From Planctomycetota bacterium (GTDB lineage: Bacteria > Planctomycetota > UBA11346), in the NCBI GenBank assembly GCA_947470885.1, contig CANIXE010000153.1:1-5966 (forward strand): a stretch of DNA of 5,966 bases. Reading direction: 5' to 3'. This document shows, one piece after another, positions 1-4,701 of the stretch (its first letter is position 1; the number at the start of each line of letters is the position of its first letter). The notes beneath the pieces are model-generated. The model saw nothing but the letters and a program-made list of their open reading frames with translations. It had not been told where the DNA came from and did not search any database. Made by a program: the position numbers and the translations under genes.

Positions 1-1139
1 AGGATCGCCAGGATCAGGCCCACCCGGATCCACCAGTTGATCGCGTTTTCCCAGGTGAGGGCGAAAGCTCCACCGAAGATCAGGAGGACCAACCCCGGAT
101 GGAGGTAGAAATGCCAGAGGCGATGGACCTGGAAAAGCACCAGGGTCAAGGTCAGACCGCCCCCCGCGAAAAACAGAAACGCCTGAGCCGCGCCCGGTTG
201 TTCCAGAATGGCAGTGCCGTGCCGCCGAATACTAGTGCTCCCTTGCCAGATGACCAATCCCGTCAGGGCAGCCACGAATCCCGCCAGGGCGGCTCCGGAA
301 TACCCCAGGAGGCCATCGCCGATGAACCGCATCCAGGCCCCGACCCCGATCTCCGCCCGGTCGGCACCATGGGTAGTGTTGAGGAAGGTGGACGCCAGGT
401 AGCTTTTGATGTTGAGCAGAATGGCTGGCTCCGCCAGGACGGCACCGGCCGTCATCCAGCTCCCGGTGCGGACCAGGTCGCCCAGGCGGCACGGGGAATT
501 CCGGCAATCCCACCAGACGAGGGGGGCCCACACCACGAGCAGGGGCAGGGTGCTGATCTTCGCTCCGAAGGCCATTCCCAGGAATAGGGCCGGCCACCCA
601 GTGCAGTTTCCCCGGCCCAGCGCGGTCCAGGCGAACAGGGCGATGGCTAGCAGTTGGAAGGGCTCGGGTTTCGGCATCGTCCCGTAATACACCGTTCCGG
701 GCAAGACGAGGCACATGGTCACGGTCCCCAGGGCCAGCCAGGGACGTTGGGGGGCCAGGCGGAGCAGGCACAGGCCGAACAGAAGGTAGCTGGTCAGCAG
801 ACAAACCAGGCAGGTGGAACGGATGGCCAGGACTAGGGCTGATTCGTCCCCAGCTTGGTAGGGAATCGCTCCGGTGGCGGCGCAGATCAAGAAGCCGATC
901 TGGCCATAACGCTGATCCGGGCCAACTAGCAGGGCCTCGGTGGTGTTGCGGACGCCCGCGGCCCGGTAGATCGCAGTGACGTTGTCGAAGAAGATCGTCT
1001 CGTCCATGAACAAGTCATGGCGTCCGGCCCGGGCATCCAAATTGGCCCAGGACAAACCACATCCAGCTGCCAACACCAGGCCGAACAGGAGGACGATGCC
1101 CAAGACAGAATGCTTCGCTTCGGAGGTGCTGGGGGGCAT
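1..1139 (-). CDS. Multi-pass membrane protein, probable GT-C/PMT-type glycosyltransferase (C-terminus beyond window)
   Basis: The leftward frame is open from the ATG at 1139 to the window edge, giving 379 full codons and no stop. The protein is mostly hydrophobic. A first membrane helix lies at about residues 11-28, followed by a polar loop with Met-Asp-Glu (D46, E47), then many helices (about 98-126, 135-152, 160-174, 182-210, 283-308, 330-346, 353-372). GT-C glycosyltransferases of the PMT/ArnT kind use lipid-linked sugar donors at the membrane and carry an acidic pair in the first outer loop. The segment GMAFGAKISTLPLL (188-201) resembles the recurring G-x-x-x-G-x-x-x-K-T/S helix of that group, and KPE (157-159) follows a Tyr-Tyr pair as in relatives. 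Acceptor and donor are unknown. The start has no clear Shine-Dalgarno; an in-frame TTG lies 21 bases upstream, and the ATG is chosen because helix 1 follows directly. It lies 63 bases after the STAS gene on the same strand and may be co-transcribed. The membrane topology is firm, the enzyme class is inferred. Confidence 0.72.
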   Translation of the reverse strand, partial: MPPSTSEAKHSVLGIVLLFGLVLAAGCGLSWANLDARAGRHDLFMDETIFFDNVTAIYRAAGVRNTTEALLVGPDQRYGQIGFLICAATGAIPYQAGDESALVLAIRSTCLVCLLTSYLLFGLCLLRLAPQRPWLALGTVTMCLVLPGTVYYGTMPKPEPFQLLAIALFAWTALGRGNCTGWPALFLGMAFGAKISTLPLLVVWAPLVWWDCRNSPCRLGDLVRTGSWMTAGAVLAEPAILLNIKSYLASTFLNTTHGADRAEIGVGAWMRFIGDGLLGYSGAALAGFVAALTGLVIWQGSTSIRRHGTAILEQPGAAQAFLFFAGGGLTLTLVLFQVHRLWHFYLHPGLVLLIFGGAFALTWENAINWWIRVGLILAI

Positions 1140-1164
1140 GATCGGAGAGCTTCTGATCAATTGC

Positions 1165-1188
1165 CCAGGGAGGAAGGTATCACCCTGG
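1165..1188 (-). repeat. Small inverted repeat between the STAS gene and the membrane protein gene
   Basis: A perfect 6-base inverted repeat, CCAGGG and CCCTGG, is separated by 12 bases within the 63-base gap between the two leftward genes. The transcript could fold a short hairpin there. No T-run follows, so it is not a convincing intrinsic terminator, and read-through into the membrane protein gene remains likely. Confidence 0.3.
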
Positions 1189-1202
1189 TAGTTTTCCCAA
1201 GT

Positions 1203-1778
1203 TCAGACCCGGGGTTCCCCAGCATGGCGGATCAACGCCGCCAGGGCGGAGGCCAGGTCGGGATAGGCCGGAACTGCCCGGGTCAGCCCGGTGATTTCGA
1301 ATACCTTGGCCACTGGGTCGGACATCCGGAAAAGGCGCATGTTCAGCCGGCTGGCCTGGGAGGCCAGGGCAGCTAGACCGGCGCTGTTGATGTAGGTCAG
1401 GTGGACGCAGTCCATCAGCACGCCGAAGACGTGGTTTTCGTCCAGGCCGGCAAGCATTTGCTCCAAAACGTAGCCCCGGTCCTGGTCGATCCGGGACGGG
1501 AAGTTCAGGTGGTTGATGTGGTTACCCTTGGTCAGGACGTAGGCATAGGGGCCTTCGACCGCCGCGCCGAGAACGCCGACTTTAATGCGATCCTGGATCA
1601 ACATGCCGGTGCGACCAGGATGGCGAAGTCCCAGGGTGGATTTGACCAACACCTGGGCGACCGCTTGCCCCGCCTGAACCGTTGTGCCGACCGCCTGGAC
1701 TCCCACGCCGAACGCGGTGCCTTCGGCATCATCGTCGAGACGATACGGCACCACGACAGGGATGGTATGAAGTGGCAT
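1203..1778 (-). CDS. STAS-domain protein, anti-sigma-factor antagonist type, with N-terminal extension
   Basis: A 191-residue soluble protein. Residues 64-185 form a STAS domain, the SpoIIAA-like fold that binds anti-sigma kinases or other switch partners. The diagnostic stretch is LMDCVHLTYINSAGLAAL (121-138), where a strand runs into the loop carrying Ser132, the position equivalent to the phosphorylated serine of SpoIIAA. It ends with the usual helix and a final strand-helix (about 155-185). The first 60 residues are not recognised and are not part of a normal STAS domain of about 100-110 residues. The frame is open back into the upstream tRNA gene, but a start inside the tRNA is not credible, so the ATG at 1778 is used. 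Its upstream sequence lacks a good Shine-Dalgarno. Met59 (position 1604) is an alternative start giving 133 residues, near the size of the other STAS protein here. The gene begins about 30 bases after the tRNA CCA end and may depend on the tRNA promoter. The STAS call is solid, the partner is unknown. Confidence 0.85.
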   Translation of the reverse strand: MPLHTIPVVVPYRLDDDAEGTAFGVGVQAVGTTVQAGQAVAQVLVKSTLGLRHPGRTGMLIQDRIKVGVLGAAVEGPYAYVLTKGNHINHLNFPSRIDQDRGYVLEQMLAGLDENHVFGVLMDCVHLTYINSAGLAALASQASRLNMRLFRMSDPVAKVFEITGLTRAVPAYPDLASALAALIRHAGEPRV

Positions 1779-1808
1779 CCGGCTCGGGATTATCTGGGGA
1801 ACAGAAAG

Positions 1809-1882
1809 TGGAACGGGTGAAGGGAATCGAACCCTCGTGTCCTGCTTGGGAAGCAGGCGCTCTACCATTGAGCTACACCCGC
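1809..1882 (-). tRNA. tRNA-Gly (anticodon CCC)
   Basis: A full cloverleaf folds on the minus strand, with 74 bases including an encoded CCA (1809-1811). The acceptor 5' arm GCGGGTG pairs with CACCCGT, leaving a G1-U72 wobble. The D stem is GCTC/GAGC. The anticodon stem CCTGC/GCAGG encloses the loop TTCCCAA, so the anticodon is CCC (plus-strand 1848-1850), which reads GGG glycine codons. The T stem GAGGG/CCCTT holds loop TTCGATT. The discriminator base is U73, as in bacterial glycine tRNAs. It sits between two STAS-domain genes of the same orientation, with a STAS gene starting about 30 bases downstream. Confidence 0.96.
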
Positions 1883-1902
1883 GTATGCGGCATGAGGGGC
1901 GG

Positions 1903-1930
1903 AGTCTGTTTGGCTCGTCCCGTTGGTCAA
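1903..1930 (-). promoter_or_regulatory. Candidate sigma-70-type promoter of the tRNA-Gly gene
   Basis: On the minus strand TTGACC (1930-1925; five of six matches to the -35 consensus) is followed after 16 bases by CAGACT (1908-1903), a weak -10. The bases after it are a GC-rich discriminator (CCGCCCC), typical of stringently controlled stable-RNA promoters. The tRNA begins about 20 bases further on. The -35 and discriminator are the persuasive parts. The downstream STAS gene could be served by the same promoter. Confidence 0.35.
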
Positions 1931-1964
1931 GACGATTACCGGGATGGGCCGCCCAGTGCTGGAG

Positions 1965-2411
1965 TTACGGCAGGCTGATGCGGATTTGGGCCAGGGCGGT
2001 CCGGGCCTCGGTCACCGAGGGATAAAAGGTGAAGAACGTGTCCAGGCCGATGGCCTTGAGGACGGCGAGGACCTTGGCGGGGGGACGGACCACCGCCACC
2101 GTACCACCGATGTCGTTGGTGATGTCAAAGTACTTTACCAGATAACTCATCACCGCCGACGACATGTAGGTGCATTCCGACAGATCGATCATCAGGCGGC
2201 GGATCTGATGGCTGGCCATCACATGTTCGAATCGATTGGAGAATTCCAGGGGAATCGGTTGGAGGAGGAACCCCATGATTTTCAAGGTCAGGATTTCGTC
2301 ACTGAAGGACACGTTCAACTGGTAACGATCGTCCACCGTCGCCCCCGACACGGTCAGTTCCTTCAAGGCTTTGATGATGTCATTGTTAGGTACCGGCAGT
2401 TCAGTGGGCAT
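1965..2411 (-). CDS. STAS-domain protein, anti-sigma-factor antagonist type
   Basis: A 148-residue soluble protein, close to a stand-alone STAS domain with a short N-terminal tail (about 1-28). The domain shows the expected order: early strands (about 30-48), a helix, then LMIDLSECTYMSSAVMSYL (73-91), where the strand ends in a loop with the Ser-Ser pair at the phosphorylation position of SpoIIAA-like proteins. A strand TVAVV (104-108) and helices rich in Ala/Leu follow, ending with TEARTALAQI (134-143). Such proteins bind anti-sigma factors or other switch partners and are controlled by serine phosphorylation. Here the usual Gly after the second Ser is replaced by Ala-Val, so the loop is not canonical. 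The ATG at 2411 is preceded by AGGA at 7-base spacing. The stop is TAA at 1967-1965. It is upstream of the tRNA and a second STAS gene, and divergent from the TMEM43-family gene. No kinase or phosphatase partner is in the window. Confidence 0.88.
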   Translation of the reverse strand: MPTELPVPNNDIIKALKELTVSGATVDDRYQLNVSFSDEILTLKIMGFLLQPIPLEFSNRFEHVMASHQIRRLMIDLSECTYMSSAVMSYLVKYFDITNDIGGTVAVVRPPAKVLAVLKAIGLDTFFTFYPSVTEARTALAQIRISLP

Positions 2412-2414
2412 GGC

Positions 2415-2433
2415 ATGTTCCTGTCATGAACAT
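2415..2433. repeat. Inverted repeat overlapping the STAS gene start region (possible operator)
   Basis: ATGTTC and GAACAT are perfect 6-base inverted arms separated by 7 bases, placed just upstream of the start codon at 2411 and abutting the candidate -10. The arrangement suits a dimeric regulator binding site or a small hairpin over the ribosome binding site. No known operator consensus is recognised. Confidence 0.35.
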
Positions 2434-2461
2434 CATACCCTGGGAAACGGCAGGTCCGCAA
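2432..2461 (-). promoter_or_regulatory. Candidate sigma-70-type promoter of the leftward STAS gene
   Basis: On the minus strand TTGCGG (2461-2456) and TATGAT (2437-2432; five of six matches to TATAAT) are 18 bases apart. The expected transcription start, near 2425, would give a short leader of about 15 bases containing the AGGA ribosome binding site. This is the best promoter-like match in the divergent intergenic region. Confidence 0.42.
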
Positions 2462-2694
2462 GGGCCTTAAACCTTGGGCCAATTTCTTCAGGGCAGGATC
2501 TTGTCCGGAGGTCCTGGCTGGATGGGTCAGGCTTTGCAGGTTCCACTGTAAATCGAGGTTTCACCACCCCTGTGGGGATCCGGCCGGGTGTTCCGTTACG
2601 CCAAAAATGGCATTCCGATTACGTTGAATGGGACAGACGAAACGATTTATGGAGCCAGGATCCGATCCTAGCCACCACTCGGAGGTTTCCGTCC

Positions 2695-3876
2695 ATGTCC
2701 GAAGACCAATTCACCACCGTGACCCAAACATCTTGGATCTCCAGGATCGGTTCGGCCATCAGCGGCCTCCTTTTCGGCCTGCTGCTGTTCGTCCTATCCT
2801 TTCCAGTGCTGTTCTGGAACGAAGGGCGGGCCGTGGCCACCGCCCGGGGTTTGACCGAGGGGGCCGGGGCCACGGTCAGCGTTGATGCCGCCCGGGTGGA
2901 TCCCGCCAACGAAGGCCGTCCTGTCCATGTGTCTGGAGCCGCCACGGCCAAAGGGCTGGTGCAGGATGAACTATTGGGTGTCGCGGTGGCGGATGCCCTG
3001 CGTCTGGAGCGGGTGGTGGAAATGTACCAGTGGCGGGAACGGTCCTCGTCCAAGACCGAGAAGGAATTGGGGGGCAGCAGCAAGACCACCAAGACCACGA
3101 CCTACGACAAGGAGTGGTCCGCCTCGCCGATCTCGTCATCAAGTTTCGCCCAGCCCGCAGGCCACGCCAATCCCACCAGTTTCCCCCTCCATGCCTCAGA
3201 GCGCCGGGCTGAACAAGTGAACCTCGGGGCGTTTACCTTGTCCCCGGCCCAGGTCGATCGGATCCCCGCCACTGAGCCGGTGCGGCCCCCGGTGCTGGCG
3301 GCCCTGCAGGTACCTGAGCCGCTCCGCTCCCAAGCCCGAATCAGCGACTCCCTGGTCTTTTTTGGCGCCGATCCGGGATCGCCGGCGGTGGGGGACTTCC
3401 GGGTCTCATTCCGGGCCGCCAAGGCCACCGAGGTCAGTTTGGTGGCGGTCCAGCGGGGGACCACCTTCGAGCCTTTCGTCACCTCCGACGGACAATCCAT
3501 CGATTTGATCAAGCTGGGGCATCACACCGCCGCCCAGCTGTTCGCCCAGGAGCAAACCGCTAACCAGCAGCTCACCTGGATCCTCCGGGGAGTCGGCTTC
3601 GTGGTGATGTGTGTTGGTCTGGCCCTGATCCTTCGGCCCCTGAGCGTCCTGGGCGATGTCATCCCTTTCGTGGGCAATCTGCTGGAAGGCGGGGTGATGC
3701 TCATTTCGGGGGCGGTGGCGGGGGTACTCTCCACCTGCACCATCGCGGTGGCCTGGATCGTCTATAGACCCTACATCGGCCTGGGATTGCTGGTCCTGGC
3801 GGGCGGCCTGGCCTTTATTGTCCATCGGCACCGGCCGCAGAAGCTGGGTCTGTCTGCCGAGGTGGGGGAAGGATGA
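2695..3876 (+). CDS. TMEM43/LUMA-family membrane protein
   Basis: A 393-residue protein matching the TMEM43 (DUF1625) family. One N-terminal membrane helix (about 22-40) ends in the family signature FWNEGRAV (40-47). A large non-cytoplasmic domain follows (about 50-290), with MYQWRE (110-115), a Ser/Thr/Lys-rich segment (117-136), YDKEWS (137-142) and GDFRVSF (233-239), all at the places expected for the family. Three C-terminal helices (about 296-316, 333-356, 360-377) include LRP-LSVLGDVIP (313-324) and the YRP motif (357-359). The start is the ATG with GGAGG 9 bases upstream (2681-2685), not the longer open frame. Human TMEM43 is a nuclear-envelope/ER four-helix protein that binds emerin and lamins; the bacterial function is not established. 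The gene overlaps the next by four bases (ATGA), so the two are translationally coupled. Family assignment is confident, biochemical role unknown. Confidence 0.93.
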   Translation: MSEDQFTTVTQTSWISRIGSAISGLLFGLLLFVLSFPVLFWNEGRAVATARGLTEGAGATVSVDAARVDPANEGRPVHVSGAATAKGLVQDELLGVAVADALRLERVVEMYQWRERSSSKTEKELGGSSKTTKTTTYDKEWSASPISSSSFAQPAGHANPTSFPLHASERRAEQVNLGAFTLSPAQVDRIPATEPVRPPVLAALQVPEPLRSQARISDSLVFFGADPGSPAVGDFRVSFRAAKATEVSLVAVQRGTTFEPFVTSDGQSIDLIKLGHHTAAQLFAQEQTANQQLTWILRGVGFVVMCVGLALILRPLSVLGDVIPFVGNLLEGGVMLISGAVAGVLSTCTIAVAWIVYRPYIGLGLLVLAGGLAFIVHRHRPQKLGLSAEVGEG

Positions 3877-4403
3877 TCGCCCTCACCGCCCGGCGCCTTT
3901 CGGGGACCCCCATGTCGAGTCTCATCGATGCCCTCAATTCCATCACCCACCGGGCGGGCTCGGCGGCCTTGTCCACCGCCCTGGGGGTGCCCAAGCGGAC
4001 CATGGACCGATGGATCAGCTGCTTGCGGGAGGGGGACATGTCCTCCTGGAGCGCCGAGGTCCTCCTCAAGCTCTGCCGCTACGAGGCGGAACGCTGGGGC
4101 TCCACGGCCATCGCCGATGCCTTCCGATTCGACCAGGAGGACAAGGTGGCGGCGTCCATGCGTGCCGCTGCCAGCGAGGTGGCGGTGATCATGGGCTACA
4201 TCATGGATAGCCATTCCACCACCAACCTCCTGCTGCGGGAGATGGCCACGGACATCGCCGATGGGATCATCCAGGACCATGAAGCCCGGCGGATCATCCC
4301 CTTAATCGATGAGGTGGTGGAACGGACCGCCCGGGAAACTGCCCTTTTAAACGACCTGAGGGAGGCCCTGCGGCGGCAGCTGTCACCGGGTCAGGGGGGC
4401 TGA
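3873..4403 (+). CDS. Helix-turn-helix protein resembling phage CII-type regulators, coupled to the TMEM43 gene
   Basis: A 176-residue, mostly helical cytoplasmic protein. Residues about 29-50 (GSAALSTALGVPKRTMDRWI) read as a helix-turn-helix, followed by a helical linker and a second helical half (about 90-168). There, ADGIIQDHEARRIIPLIDEV (129-148) resembles the C-terminal half of CII-like/CP76-type phage regulators, with the pattern DG-I-x-x-x-E and a Leu/Ile helix after it. It therefore probably binds DNA, perhaps as an oligomer through the C-terminal helices. The start ATG overlaps the TMEM43 stop, with GAGGT 9 bases before it. An alternative in-frame ATG at 3912 gives 163 residues and starts right at the conserved part. 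Targets are unknown. No other phage genes are visible, so it is a resident regulator or a prophage relic. The HTH call is moderate, the CII relation weaker. Confidence 0.72.
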   Translation: MIALTARRLSGTPMSSLIDALNSITHRAGSAALSTALGVPKRTMDRWISCLREGDMSSWSAEVLLKLCRYEAERWGSTAIADAFRFDQEDKVAASMRAAASEVAVIMGYIMDSHSTTNLLLREMATDIADGIIQDHEARRIIPLIDEVVERTARETALLNDLREALRRQLSPGQGG

Positions 4404-4445
4404 GATCCGGGGCGGGGGGGCAGGCCAGGGGACCTCAATGAAAAT

Positions 4446-4480
4446 GTCCGGTCGTCCGGTCGTCCGATCGTCCGGTCGTC
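4446..4480. repeat. Tandem 8-base repeat (GTCCGGTC), about 4.4 copies
   Basis: Units GTCCGGTC occur at 4446-4453, 4454-4461, 4462-4469 (as GTCCGATC) and 4470-4477, with a partial GTC at 4478-4480. One base differs in the third unit. A 6-base inverted pair, TCAATG (4435-4440) and CATTGA (4480-4485), brackets the array. It is part of a larger inverted structure with 4529-4548. Confidence 0.9.
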
Positions 4481-4548
4481 ATTGAAGTCAAATGTTCAGT
4501 GGGAATATTTGAAAGACACACTGCTGGTGGACGACCGGACGACCGGAC
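4446..4548. repeat. Long inverted repeat built from the 8-base units
   Basis: The 20 bases at 4529-4548 are the exact reverse complement of 4446-4465. They also pair with 4462-4480 at 18 of 19 positions, so the structure can slide in register. The loop is 63 bases in the outer register or 49 in the inner. A smaller inverted pair, TCAAAT (4488-4493) and ATTTGA (4507-4512), lies inside the loop. No T-run follows, so it is not a standard terminator; a REP-like or MITE-like element or an mRNA-stabilising hairpin are options. Confidence 0.85.
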
Positions 4549-4624
4549 TGGCGCCGCAAAGACTGCTCCGTCATGGACATCCAGCGTTCCATTGTGGCGC
4601 CCTGGGGGCAGGCGGGGCTCCCCA

Positions 4625-4652
4625 TTGATCGTCCGGGTCTGCCGGCCATCAT
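4625..4652 (+). promoter_or_regulatory. Candidate promoter for tig
   Basis: TTGATC (4625-4630) and CATCAT (4647-4652) are 16 bases apart. Each matches four of six consensus bases for the vegetative sigma factor. It would give a leader of about 40 bases before the tig start. The match is weak and another promoter is possible. Confidence 0.27.
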
Positions 4653-4701
4653 TCCCACCCCTTTCCCAGTACCACCTGTCCCGCAACGTTCCGAGGTCCC
4701 C

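Larger units (their letters stand above)
2412..2694. other. Divergent intergenic region between the STAS and TMEM43-family genes
   Basis: These 283 bases hold no gene I can support. The rightward TMEM43 frame stays open through this region, but codons here look unlike the protein family and the family's N-terminus starts at 2695. Contents seen are the leftward promoter and inverted repeat described separately, a 13-base near-palindrome AGGATC-C-GATCCT at 2657-2669, and a weak rightward promoter-like pair TTGAAT (2624-2629) and TATGGA (2648-2653) at 18-base spacing. The palindrome falls between that pair and the ribosome binding site. Confidence 0.6.
4404..4701. other. Non-coding gap between the HTH gene and tig
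   Basis: No gene is supported in these 298 bases. Any open frames overlap tig out of frame and have no family resemblance. The left half carries tandem 8-base units and their inverted copy (separate entries). The right half has a weak promoter-like pair and the tig ribosome binding site. No intrinsic terminator with a T-run is seen after the HTH gene. Confidence 0.6.

Noticed and set aside
99..587. 162-residue rightward open frame
   Set aside because: It lies antisense to the membrane protein gene, lacks any recognisable domain and is low-complexity Gln/Gly/Pro/Arg.
232..804. 190-residue leftward open frame rich in Pro, Arg and Gly
   Set aside because: It is a shadow of the membrane protein gene in another frame of the same strand, with out-of-frame composition typical of high-GC genes.
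1779..1868. Upstream extension of the second STAS gene to an ATG at 1868
   Set aside because: The start and the first 20 or so codons lie in the tRNA-Gly gene. The translated VRFPSP-type peptide is what a tRNA T-arm gives in this frame, so it is an artefact of the open frame.
2608..2622. Sigma-54-like TGGCAT-N5-TTAC upstream of the TMEM43 gene
   Set aside because: The essential GC of the -12 element is changed to AC, and no activator or other sign of sigma-54 control is in the window.
2371..2694. Upstream extension of the TMEM43 frame
   Set aside because: It would overlap the divergent STAS gene start and contains no family sequence. A good Shine-Dalgarno and the family N-terminus place the start at 2695.
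3873..4403. Prophage or mobile element border suggested by the CII-like protein
   Set aside because: No integrase, structural phage gene or attachment duplication is visible. The tRNA-Gly 3' end (1809-1830) has no repeat that I could find elsewhere in the window.
4446..4548. CRISPR array or Rho-independent terminator reading of the repeats
   Set aside because: Units are 8 bases with no spacers, so it is not CRISPR. No T-run follows the hairpin, so it is not a standard terminator.
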